Source: Marinobacter salinisoli (GTDB lineage: Bacteria; Pseudomonadota; Gammaproteobacteria; Pseudomonadales; Oleiphilaceae). Taken from it: a stretch of 64,000 bases of DNA. The translations under genes were made by a program, and so were the position numbers. The notes under the pieces are model-generated. The model was not told the origin of the DNA, did no database searches, and saw only the letters and a program-made list of their open reading frames with translations. The DNA is taken from NCBI RefSeq assembly GCF_017301335.1, contig NZ_CP071247.1:3286001-3350000 (forward strand), written 5' to 3'. Below, one piece after another: positions 41,973-50,013 of the stretch; within the stretch, counting starts at the first letter, position 1; each line of letters starts with the position of its first letter.

Positions 41973-43193
41973 ATGGCAGAACAAGCACAAAAGCTGGAAG
42001 CGTTTATCTGGGAAGGAAAGGATCGCAAGGGCAACAAAGCTCAAGGCGAGCTGACAGGGCAAAGCCTGGCATTAGTGAAAGCCCAGCTCAGGAAGCAGGG
42101 TATCATTCCAGAGAAGGTCAAGAAAAAACCCAAACCCCTGTTTGGTGGCAGCAAAAAGATTACGCCTTTCGACATCGCGATGTTGACTCGCCAGCTTGCC
42201 ACCATGATGAAAGCCGGAGTTCCCCTTGTTCAGAGCTTTGATATCGTTGCCGATGGGCTTGAAAACAAAGGCCTTCAGGAACTGGTAATGACCATCCGCA
42301 CTGACATCGCCTCTGGTACCAGCTTCGCTGGCGCACTTCGAAAGCACCCAAAACACTTCGACGACCTTTACTGCAACTTGGTTGACTCTGGTGAAAAGGC
42401 AGGGGCGCTGGAAGCCATGCTCGACAGGATCGCCATGTATCTTGAGAAAACAGAGCTGTTAAAAAAGAAGGTCAAGAAGGCAATGACCTACCCAATCGCA
42501 GTTATTGTGGTAGCCATCATCGTAACAGCGATTCTTCTGGTCAAAGTCGTCCCTCAATTCGAGACGCTCTTTCAAGGTTTCGGAGCAGACCTGCCTGTTT
42601 TCACCCAGATGGTTATCGAACTTTCGGAATGGCTCCAGAAGTGGTGGTTTGCTGTACTTTTGGGGATCGTCGGCGTGATTTTCGTGTTTAAAGAGGCTGT
42701 GCGCCGATCCAAAAAGTTCTCCGATCTGGTGGACAAATACGTGCTAAAAATACCAGTGATGGGAGATATTTTGGATAAATCTGCCGTAGCAAAGTTCGGT
42801 CGTGTACTATCCACGACTTTCGCTGCGGGCGTTCCGCTTGTGGACGCACTGGACTCAGTAGCTGGCGCCACTGGTAACGCGGTATACAGAGACGCCATTA
42901 ACCGAATAAAGACCGATGTCTCAAGCGGTACCCAGTTGCAGGCATCTATGCGTCAGCAAGAGCTTTTTCCGGCAATGGCAGTGCAGTTAACCGCAATCGG
43001 AGAGGAGTCAGGAAATCTCGACGACATGTTGACCAAAGTAGCAGAACATTATGAGAACGTTGTTGACGACATGGTCGACAACCTCACCGCCCTGATGGAG
43101 CCCATGATCATGGCGGTCCTGGGTGTTCTGGTGGGCGGACTGATCATCGCCATGTACCTGCCAATCTTCCAGATGGGTCAGGTTGTCGGTTAA
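41973..43193 (+). CDS. pilC: Type IV pilus inner membrane platform protein PilC
   Basis: A 406-residue GspF-family protein with two T2SSF domains (~70-195 and ~275-395), each with the pattern seen in LTRQLATMMKAGVPLVQSFDIV and GRVLSTTFAAGVPLVDALD. Three membrane segments lie at ~171-193, ~220-240 and ~375-397. It anchors PilB and pilin in the inner membrane. Confidence 0.96.
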   Translation: MAEQAQKLEAFIWEGKDRKGNKAQGELTGQSLALVKAQLRKQGIIPEKVKKKPKPLFGGSKKITPFDIAMLTRQLATMMKAGVPLVQSFDIVADGLENKGLQELVMTIRTDIASGTSFAGALRKHPKHFDDLYCNLVDSGEKAGALEAMLDRIAMYLEKTELLKKKVKKAMTYPIAVIVVAIIVTAILLVKVVPQFETLFQGFGADLPVFTQMVIELSEWLQKWWFAVLLGIVGVIFVFKEAVRRSKKFSDLVDKYVLKIPVMGDILDKSAVAKFGRVLSTTFAAGVPLVDALDSVAGATGNAVYRDAINRIKTDVSSGTQLQASMRQQELFPAMAVQLTAIGEESGNLDDMLTKVAEHYENVVDDMVDNLTALMEPMIMAVLGVLVGGLIIAMYLPIFQMGQVVG

Positions 43194-43211
43194 CACGCAG
43201 AGATGCTACAT

Positions 43212-43250
43212 AAGCCGGATTGCTCCAGTGTAGTCCGGCTTTTCTTGTTT
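43212..43250 (+). terminator. Terminator-like hairpin between pilC and pilD
   Basis: AAGCCGGA (43212-43219) pairs with TCCGGCTT (43234-43241), 14-base loop, followed by TTTCTTGTTTT. It may attenuate transcription into pilD. Confidence 0.6.
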
Positions 43251-43263
43251 TAACGGAAACACC

Positions 43264-44139
43264 ATGCCCTCTATCGATACATTCCTCGCTACCCCGGCGA
43301 TGCTTTATTTGGCCGTCGTCCTTGTCTCCCTCTGCATCGGCAGCTTCCTGAACGTCGTCATCCTTCGGCTGCCGAAAATGATGCACCAGGAGTGGCGCTG
43401 CCAGTGCGAAGAGTTTCTTGAGGTTGCTGACCGCGATCGAAAGCAGGAAGAAACCATCACCCTGTCGAAACCCGCATCAACCTGCCCGTCCTGCGGTCAT
43501 GGCATCCGGGCATGGGAAAACATTCCGGTAATCAGCTACCTTCTGCTCGGCGGGAAATGCTCTCACTGCAAAACCCGGATTTCAGCCCGCTATCCGATCA
43601 TCGAAGCACTCACCGCCGCCTTCTCTGTCGTCACCATCGTGTTACTCGGACCGTCTGAAGCGGCACTGTGGGCGCTGCTGCTCGTCTGGGCGCTGGTCGC
43701 TTTGACCGTGATTGATCTGGACACCCAGCTACTGCCGGACAACATCACCCTGCCCCTTATGTGGCTGGGACTGGTGCTCAACTACTTTAGCGTTTTCACG
43801 GATTTCTCGTCCGCGTTCTGGGGCGCGGTGGCAGGCTATCTGTCGCTGTGGTCCGTGTACTGGTTATTCAAACTGGTCACCGGCAAGGAAGGCATGGGGC
43901 ACGGCGATTTCAAACTGCTCGCCGCGCTCGGCGCCTGGCTCGGCTGGCAGCTGCTGCCGGCCATCATCTTGCTGTCCTCGATTGTCGGCGCGGTTGTCGG
44001 CATAAGTCTTATGATCTTCAAACAACACGGCCGTGAAGTACCCATTCCATTTGGCCCCTACCTCGCGGCGGCTGGTTTGCTCTGCCTCTGGTTCGGCCCG
44101 GAAATACAAGTCCTCTGGTATGGCTTCCTGGGGGTGTAA
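43264..44139 (+). CDS. pilD: Prepilin peptidase PilD
   Basis: Bifunctional inner-membrane aspartic protease and N-methyltransferase that cleaves the PilA leader. The 291 residues comprise an N-terminal cytoplasmic domain with paired cysteines (CPSCG and CSHC) and about eight membrane segments. The catalytic aspartates lie in VIDLDTQLLPD and in GHGDFKLLA (GxGD motif). It starts 70 bases after pilC and ends 3 bases before coaE. Confidence 0.95.
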   Translation: MPSIDTFLATPAMLYLAVVLVSLCIGSFLNVVILRLPKMMHQEWRCQCEEFLEVADRDRKQEETITLSKPASTCPSCGHGIRAWENIPVISYLLLGGKCSHCKTRISARYPIIEALTAAFSVVTIVLLGPSEAALWALLLVWALVALTVIDLDTQLLPDNITLPLMWLGLVLNYFSVFTDFSSAFWGAVAGYLSLWSVYWLFKLVTGKEGMGHGDFKLLAALGAWLGWQLLPAIILLSSIVGAVVGISLMIFKQHGREVPIPFGPYLAAAGLLCLWFGPEIQVLWYGFLGV

Positions 44140-44142
44140 GGC

Positions 44143-44742
44143 ATGGTCGTTGTTGGGCTGACAGGCGGAATCGGGTCAGGAAAATCGACAGTCGCCAAAC
44201 TGTTTGGAGAACTAGGGGTTCACTGGGTGGATGCCGATGATGTGGCCCGCCAGGTCGTTGAACCCGGTGCCCCGGCGCTCGAAGAAATTGCCAACCACTT
44301 TGGTCCTGACATCCTCACCGAAGCGGGTGCCCTCAACCGTGCCAAGCTGAGATCAGTCGTATTCGAAGCGCCGGAGCAACGGAAGTGGCTGGAGTCCCTT
44401 CTTCACCCCATCATCCGCGAAGAACTGACTCGGCAGTTGGCGCCGGAAAGCTACCCGAATCCCTACGTTCTGCTGGTCTCCCCTCTCCTGTTCGAGACCG
44501 ACCAGCACGAATTGGTAGCGCAAAGCATCGTGGTGGATGTCCCTGTTGATACCCAGGTTGAACGCACCATGCAGCGGGACACCAACTCCCGCGAGCAGGT
44601 GGAGCGGATCATTGCGGCCCAGATGCCTCGAGAGCAGCGGCTTGCCCGGGCGGACGCTATAATAGACAACAGTCGTCCGTTCAAAGACGTGGAGCGTCAG
44701 GTTCGTGATTTACATGGAAGGTTTTTGGTGGAGTTTGGCTGA
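44143..44742 (+). CDS. coaE: Dephospho-CoA kinase
   Basis: Last step of coenzyme A synthesis: ATP-dependent phosphorylation of dephospho-CoA. It has 199 residues, P-loop GGIGSGKST (8-16), DADDVARQVVEPG, the lid-region HPIIREEL and VSPLLFET. The coaE position after pilD is conserved in many pseudomonads. The 3' end overlaps the next gene. Confidence 0.95.
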   Translation: MVVVGLTGGIGSGKSTVAKLFGELGVHWVDADDVARQVVEPGAPALEEIANHFGPDILTEAGALNRAKLRSVVFEAPEQRKWLESLLHPIIREELTRQLAPESYPNPYVLLVSPLLFETDQHELVAQSIVVDVPVDTQVERTMQRDTNSREQVERIIAAQMPREQRLARADAIIDNSRPFKDVERQVRDLHGRFLVEFG

Positions 44743-45832
44743 GCGGGCTTTGTTTTCAATACGACCATGGCTGGCGGCTCTTTTGTGGTGCCTGCTGAGT
44801 TCTCAGCTTCACGCCGCTGAACCGGCACGGGAAGTGCGGGAGCGCCCCCTGGCCGAAATACTTTCACCCCAGAACTTACCCTCCTCTTTCTACGATTTTG
44901 AACCGTCAGAGTACTGGGCCGAACCCCGAGACTCCTACTGGATAAGCTTTAGCAATTGGGTTCTACTTCAGGAACGCCGGCAAAGCCCCAAGGTCGAGCG
45001 TCTTGGACAATGGGCGGATCGAACACTGTCGGGTAGTGACCGGGGCCTACCAAACAACGCCAGCTATTTGCGGGTGGGCTTTGCCGCGGAATCCGCATAC
45101 GGCAATCTGGCGAGCTTTGAGCCCGAAGCCCGCTTCCGACTCGATATTCCCACCACCGAACGCAAGCTCCGCCTGGTCGTCGAGAGTGAAAGCGAGGAGT
45201 TGATCCCGCTGGAAGAGCGGCAAAGGGATCGACAACTGACCGACGAGGAACGCTCCGACACGGAAGCAACCGGCGCACTTCGCTTCCTGACCGAGGTTGG
45301 CGATGCGGTCAATTTATCCAATGACTTCGGGGTGCGCTTACGCCTGCCACCCGATGCCTTCTGGCGCGCAACCGCGAAAAAGCAGTGGCAACTGGATGAC
45401 GACTGGGTATTGAACGCGCAACAGCGTATTTACTATTTTCACAATGACGGCTGGGGAGAGCGCACCTGGCTGGCCGCCGGACGGACCATCGGCAATGGCT
45501 GGTATTTTCAGTCCTCGTCAGAGCTTGAGTGGGTACATCGGGACCGTAAGTTTGTTGCAGCTCAGATTTTCAGTACCCAGAAACAACTAAACAACCGGTC
45601 ACTCCTGACACCGAGGTTGGGCATCCTGGGCGAAAGCCAGCCGTCTTGGCGTACCACCGACATTTTTGCCGAACTCACCTGGCGCTACCGCCTGCACAGC
45701 GACTGGGTGTTCGCGGAACTGATCCCGGCCCTGAATTTCCCACGGGAACGGAATTTTAAAGATCAGGGCTCGGTGCTCTTCCGGGTAGAGCTCTATTTTT
45801 CTGGTAGTATCCAAAGACCCTATCTGGACTGA
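44714..45832 (+). CDS. Exported protein of unknown function, possible outer membrane beta-barrel
   Basis: A 372-residue protein with an N-terminal signal sequence (hydrophobic LAALLWCLLSS, cleavage near LHAAEP). The rest is rich in Arg/Trp/Tyr with alternating polar and apolar residues (WYFQSSSELEWV, LTWRYRLHSDWVFAEL), ending RVELYFSGSIQRPYLD, which looks barrel-like. I do not recognise the family. The ATG at 44714 lies within coaE; a GTG at 44705 is an alternative. It ends 2 bases before trmO. Confidence 0.65.
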   Translation: MEGFWWSLAERALFSIRPWLAALLWCLLSSQLHAAEPAREVRERPLAEILSPQNLPSSFYDFEPSEYWAEPRDSYWISFSNWVLLQERRQSPKVERLGQWADRTLSGSDRGLPNNASYLRVGFAAESAYGNLASFEPEARFRLDIPTTERKLRLVVESESEELIPLEERQRDRQLTDEERSDTEATGALRFLTEVGDAVNLSNDFGVRLRLPPDAFWRATAKKQWQLDDDWVLNAQQRIYYFHNDGWGERTWLAAGRTIGNGWYFQSSSELEWVHRDRKFVAAQIFSTQKQLNNRSLLTPRLGILGESQPSWRTTDIFAELTWRYRLHSDWVFAELIPALNFPRERNFKDQGSVLFRVELYFSGSIQRPYLD

Positions 45833-45834
45833 CT

Positions 45835-46578
45835 ATGCCTCGACACCATGCCAGGCCAGCGCAGGAAGCTCTGACGCTGTCCCCCATTGCCATTACCCGC
45901 TCGTGTTTTCAGGACAAGTTCGGCGTGCCCCGGCAGCCGGGCCTGACCCGCCATGCTCACGCCAACCTCATCATACAGCCCCCCTATGATCGTGAGGACG
46001 CGTTTCGCGGCCTGGAATCAGCGAGCCACTTGTGGCTCACATTTCAGTTTCATGAGGCCGTGCGGGCCGAGTGGCGCCCCGTCGTCCGGCCGCCACGACT
46101 GGGGGGCAACAAAAAAATCGGCGTCTTTGCCAGCCGATCGCCGTTTCGTCCGAACAGTCTGGGGCTCTCTGTCGTACGCAACCGAGGCCTGTCACGACGC
46201 GATGGCACACTGATGTTGCACATCAGCGACCATGATTTGATTGATGGAACCCCGATTCTGGACATCAAACCCTATCTGCCTTTTGCAGACTCCGTACCGG
46301 ACGCGTCACTGGGATGGGCAGAAACGGCACCCACGGAGCGCCTTCACGTCCATTTCCAGCCCGAAGCCGAAGCTCAACTGCTGCAACTCCCGGCGGAAAC
46401 CTACCCCGACCTGAGGCCATTAATCGAAGACGTGGTCAGCTACGACCCGCGCCCGTCCTTCCGTCGCGGCCGCGACGAAGACCGCATTTACGGTGCCCAC
46501 CTGTATGACCTGAATATTCGCTTCCGTTTTGTGAACCGGGACGGGGATAACTGTGTCGAAGTGCTAACCGTCTGTTAG
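45835..46578 (+). CDS. trmO: tRNA (t6A37) N6-methyltransferase TrmO
   Basis: A 247-residue TsaA/YaeB-family enzyme that methylates t6A37 in tRNA(Thr) using S-adenosylmethionine. The beta-barrel N-terminal domain has SPIAITRSCFQDKFGVPRQPGL, LESASHLWLTFQFH, GVFASRSPFRPNSLGLS and LDIKPYLPFADS, all signature stretches of the family. The C-terminal domain covers ~150-247. Confidence 0.93.
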   Translation: MPRHHARPAQEALTLSPIAITRSCFQDKFGVPRQPGLTRHAHANLIIQPPYDREDAFRGLESASHLWLTFQFHEAVRAEWRPVVRPPRLGGNKKIGVFASRSPFRPNSLGLSVVRNRGLSRRDGTLMLHISDHDLIDGTPILDIKPYLPFADSVPDASLGWAETAPTERLHVHFQPEAEAQLLQLPAETYPDLRPLIEDVVSYDPRPSFRRGRDEDRIYGAHLYDLNIRFRFVNRDGDNCVEVLTVC

Positions 46579-46621
46579 ACTGACAAGGCTGATGTTGCTG
46601 TCGTCAAAAGGAATTTGAGCA

Positions 46622-48973
46622 TTGCCCACATCTCGCCTCTCCAAGCGCCTGGGAATCAGACCTCTGGCGGCTCGCCTTCTGGTGTACGTTCTTCTTTTCA
46701 GCCTGATATTCTCGGTGGTCGCTACCGGCATCCAAATGCTGAGCGAGCTCCGGCGCAGCAAGGACGACATCCTGGCAAGTCAATCAAAGACCGCCCAGCT
46801 CGTTGCCGGCAGCCTGAGCCACAACCTCTGGATGCTCAACTTCAGCGAAGTAGCCAATGGCCTCGACGACATTCTTGCGCTGAATACCATTCAGAAGGCC
46901 CAGATAGTCGCAACCACCGGCAGCGAATTTTCGGCCGGACACCGGCCCGACGGGCCAGTAATCACTCAGAGCTTCCCGCTGGTCTTTGACCGCGTCCGAA
47001 ACCAGCCGCCGGAAACCGTGGGTACCCTGACACTCACCTCGTCACTGGCGCAGAGATACAACGAGCTGACAGACCGCACGTTGCTTAACCTGCTCGCGCA
47101 ATGGATGGCCGCTCTGATAGGCACTCTGGGTTTGTTTATCATCGTACGGCTGACGCTGTCCCGGCACCTTGAGGCCATTTCCGACTACGCCAGCCGGCTC
47201 AACCTCGATGCGCTGATTGCGCCGCTGGAACTGAAGCGAAAACCACCGAGGAATCCGGACGAACTGTCAGAGCTCGAGCACGCCCTCAATACCATGCGGT
47301 TACAGTTGCTCGAAGATACCCGCTCACTGCGTCAAACCACACTCCAGTCACAGGATGAACGGGATGAGGCCTTGCGGGCCAACCATACCAAAAACCAGTT
47401 TCTTGCCAACATCAGCCATGAACTCCGGATTCCGCTGCAATCGGTCCTCGGTTACGCAAACCTGCTGGCCGATACACCACTGGACCCGGAGCAGCGCGAA
47501 TACGTTCAAACCTTGCTCAGTGCCTCGCAAGGCCTGTCGTCCATCATCAATGACCTGCTCGATATCTCCAGTATTGAGGCCGGTAAAATGGTGCTCGACG
47601 AGATTCCATTTGATCTGCGGGACACACTGAACGACGTGATCCATATGCTCGGACCCCGCGCCCGGGAGAAAGGCCTCGCCCTGGAGCTTCGGGTGGATGA
47701 AGATCTGCCCCGGGCGTTGCGGGGCGACCCCGTGCGTATTCGTCAGGTGCTTCTGAACCTGGCCTCCAATGCCCTGAAGTTCACCGACTCCGGGCACGTT
47801 CTGCTTAGCATCGAAGTACTCAATCGGAGGGAAAATCAGGCCCGCCTCAGGTTGTCCGTGGAGGACACCGGTATTGGTATCAGCCAGGACGACATACCTC
47901 TGGTCTGTGAGCCCTACGTGCAGCTGAATCAACAGTTTCAGCGCCAGCTTCCGGGCGCTGGCCTGGGGCTGAGTATTTGCCGGCAACTGGTTAGCCTGAT
48001 GGCGGGCACGCTGGACCTTGAAAGCCAGATTGGCGAAGGATCGACCTTCTGGATTGAACTGACTTTGCCGGTCGCCGAGGAAAAATCCCGCAAAGCACAA
48101 CCGGACACCCGGATGATCAGGAACCGCCGGGTGCTGGTGGTAGATTCTTACCACCTGTCCCGAAAAATCACACTCGAAATGCTGTCCCGGCACAAGCTGC
48201 AGATCGAAGCCGTCAAGTCGGCCGGCGAGGCCCTGACCTCACTCCGGCAAGCATTCGACAGCGATCATCCGTTCGACGCCATTATTCTGGATGGTTTTGT
48301 GCCTGATATGGATTCCGACCTGCTGTGCCGTCAGATCCGAAGTAACCCGGACTGGTCACACTTGCGGCTTCTGATTCTGTCGTCAAACCCACAACGCGGC
48401 GATGCCGAACATTTTCGCCAGGCCGGTGCAGACGCATTCCTGAGCAAGTCACTGCGAGAGTCGTGTTTAGCCCCAATACTGAACCTGCTATTCGCAGACG
48501 CCGCTAACCACGAACGTCGCTTCCTGACCAGGTTTTCACTCCAAACCGTCAGCGATGGGCACTCCAGGCCTGAACTGCCATGCCGACGAATGAAAGTGCT
48601 GCTGGTAGAAGACAACCCGGTGAACCGAACGCTCACCAGCCGGCTACTCGAAAAACTGGGCTGTAACGTGATGACCGCCAACGACGGCGAGGCCGCCGAA
48701 AGCCTGTGGCAATGGCACCGCTTTGACCTGATCTTTATGGATTGCGTGATGCCACGGGTGGACGGATTTGAAGCCACCCGACGTCTGCGAGAGTGGGAGC
48801 AAGATCAACGCTGCAAACCGGTGCCAGTGGTGGCCCTGACCGCCAGCGCCATGGAAGAAGACGAAGAAAGATGTCATCAGGCTGGCATGGATTCCTTCGT
48901 TGCCAAGCCTGTCAATATTGAAATGCTCCGTGCAGTACTGGAACAATACTGCAAAGCAACGGCAGCTTTCTGA
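46622..48973 (+). CDS. Orphan hybrid sensor histidine kinase with two receiver domains
   Basis: A 783-residue membrane sensor: segments at ~17-38 and ~155-177 flank a ~115-residue periplasmic domain, then a HAMP-like region and coiled coil. HisKA has H266 in SHELRIPLQ. The ATPase has NLASNALKF (379-387), DTGIGI (415-420) and GAGLGLS (445-451). REC1 has phospho-acceptor D557 and the C-terminal REC2 has D707 in FMDCVMPRVDG. There is no HPt domain and no partner regulator gene nearby, so phosphate must go to proteins encoded elsewhere. The start is TTG with AAGGAA upstream; no ATG precedes the first membrane segment. The ligand is unknown. Confidence 0.87.
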   Translation: MPTSRLSKRLGIRPLAARLLVYVLLFSLIFSVVATGIQMLSELRRSKDDILASQSKTAQLVAGSLSHNLWMLNFSEVANGLDDILALNTIQKAQIVATTGSEFSAGHRPDGPVITQSFPLVFDRVRNQPPETVGTLTLTSSLAQRYNELTDRTLLNLLAQWMAALIGTLGLFIIVRLTLSRHLEAISDYASRLNLDALIAPLELKRKPPRNPDELSELEHALNTMRLQLLEDTRSLRQTTLQSQDERDEALRANHTKNQFLANISHELRIPLQSVLGYANLLADTPLDPEQREYVQTLLSASQGLSSIINDLLDISSIEAGKMVLDEIPFDLRDTLNDVIHMLGPRAREKGLALELRVDEDLPRALRGDPVRIRQVLLNLASNALKFTDSGHVLLSIEVLNRRENQARLRLSVEDTGIGISQDDIPLVCEPYVQLNQQFQRQLPGAGLGLSICRQLVSLMAGTLDLESQIGEGSTFWIELTLPVAEEKSRKAQPDTRMIRNRRVLVVDSYHLSRKITLEMLSRHKLQIEAVKSAGEALTSLRQAFDSDHPFDAIILDGFVPDMDSDLLCRQIRSNPDWSHLRLLILSSNPQRGDAEHFRQAGADAFLSKSLRESCLAPILNLLFADAANHERRFLTRFSLQTVSDGHSRPELPCRRMKVLLVEDNPVNRTLTSRLLEKLGCNVMTANDGEAAESLWQWHRFDLIFMDCVMPRVDGFEATRRLREWEQDQRCKPVPVVALTASAMEEDEERCHQAGMDSFVAKPVNIEMLRAVLEQYCKATAAF

Positions 48974-49019
48974 TAAGCTGCCGGCGAGGATCATTGTCTT
49001 ACTTCTGAAATAGGCCACC

Positions 49020-49208
49020 ATGAACGTAGAATGCCCGACCTGTAAAAAATCCGTCGAATGGTCAGACGACAATCCTTTCCGGCCGTTCTGCTCTGAACGT
49101 TGCCAACTGATTGACCTCGGCGCCTGGGCAAATGAGGAATACCGCGTGCCTGCCGAAAATGCCTCTCCAGACGATCTCGATCAGGGCGGAGACCAGACCC
49201 AACACTGA
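49020..49208 (+). CDS. yacG: DNA gyrase inhibitor YacG, zinc protein
   Basis: A 62-residue protein with one zinc site formed by C5, C8, C24 and C28 (CPTC and FCSERC) and the family end of the finger, [18 protein letters not shown]. YacG binds GyrB and inhibits gyrase. Here it lies downstream of the pilD-coaE group but separated by three genes, a common arrangement with an insertion. Confidence 0.92.
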   Translation: MNVECPTCKKSVEWSDDNPFRPFCSERCQLIDLGAWANEEYRVPAENASPDDLDQGGDQTQH

Positions 49209-49316
49209 ATCCGCATCCCGCAAGTAACGATGGCTTACCACCTTTTCACTTGAGCCAAGTAAATGCGGGCCATTAAAATACCTCAATAATTTTCATTAGT
49301 TACGATAGGTGCATCC

Positions 49317-49877
49317 ATGAAAGCCACCCGTATTTCCGTTTTGGCACTGTCCCTGGCCGCGGCGCCAGCCTTTGCCAGTGATCTCGACCTGAGCCTGACC
49401 AACGATTCCGTAAAAGCCCAGGCTAACTTTTTCAGCGCCAGCAACGAGCTCCAGATGGGCGCTGGCTACACCTACCACGAAGGTGGCCGCGACATCCTGA
49501 ACCTGGACTTCCACGCCCAGGGCCGAACGGCCATCGGCAACCTGCCGACCACGGCGGGTATTGGTATTCGGGGATACGCCTGGGAAGATGACGACCTGGA
49601 CGGCGGTGCCGGCGCATTGGGTGGTTTTGCAACCCTGAACATTCCCCGGGTGCCTGGGTTGTCCTTCACTGGCTCACTGCATTACGCGCCCAGCATCATG
49701 TCATTCGGTGACTCCGACGACCTCACCAGCCTGGAACTACGCGGCAGCTACCGCCTGATTCGTACCGGAGAAATCTTTGTCGGTTACCGCTACCTGAATA
49801 CGGATTTTGAGCGTCCGCTTCGTGGCGATGTAAACCTCGATGAGGGCGTAATGGCGGGCTTGAAGATTTTCTTCTAA
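49317..49877 (+). CDS. YfaZ-family outer membrane protein
   Basis: A 186-residue exported beta-barrel protein. The signal peptide ends at PAFA-S (residue ~21). The mature part has alternating strands (QANFFSASNELQMGAGYTYHE, GEIFVGYRYLN) and a terminal phenylalanine (LKIFF), as in outer membrane barrels. The pattern fits YfaZ-like proteins; function is not known. Confidence 0.78.
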   Translation: MKATRISVLALSLAAAPAFASDLDLSLTNDSVKAQANFFSASNELQMGAGYTYHEGGRDILNLDFHAQGRTAIGNLPTTAGIGIRGYAWEDDDLDGGAGALGGFATLNIPRVPGLSFTGSLHYAPSIMSFGDSDDLTSLELRGSYRLIRTGEIFVGYRYLNTDFERPLRGDVNLDEGVMAGLKIFF

Positions 49878-49899
49878 CGCAACGTTCCCCTGCCTCATG

Positions 49900-49943
49900 A
49901 CCACGGAACTGTGGCCCATATCAAAAGGCCGCCGTTCCGTGGT
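49900..49943. repeat. Inverted repeat hairpin after the yfaZ-like gene
   Basis: ACCACGGAAC (49900-49909) pairs perfectly with GTTCCGTGGT (49934-49943), with an inner GGCC/GGCC pairing. There is no T tract, so it is a processing or REP-like palindrome or a Rho-linked end rather than a standard terminator. Confidence 0.6.
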
Positions 49944-49971
49944 TCCTCTCACGCTTTCGCGCGTTTTCGGT

Positions 49972-49980
49972 TGGTATACT
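49972..49980 (+). promoter_or_regulatory. Extended -10 promoter of the large lipoprotein gene
   Basis: TGGTATACT has the TGn extension and a 5/6 -10 box. The -35 is weak. It lies 33 bases before the ATG at 50014, with GGGA as ribosome site at 50001-50004. Confidence 0.45.
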
Positions 49981-50013
49981 CGGGCCTGAATTCATACGCA
50001 GGGAAAGCTCGAC

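Noticed and set aside
44657..44670. TATAAT inside coaE as a promoter for the next gene
   Set aside because: No -35 at a workable distance; a perfect hexamer in a coding region can occur by chance.
47348..48193. 281-codon minus-strand frame opposite the hybrid kinase
   Set aside because: It is a shadow of the GC-rich kinase gene, whose HisKA and ATPase motifs are on the plus strand.
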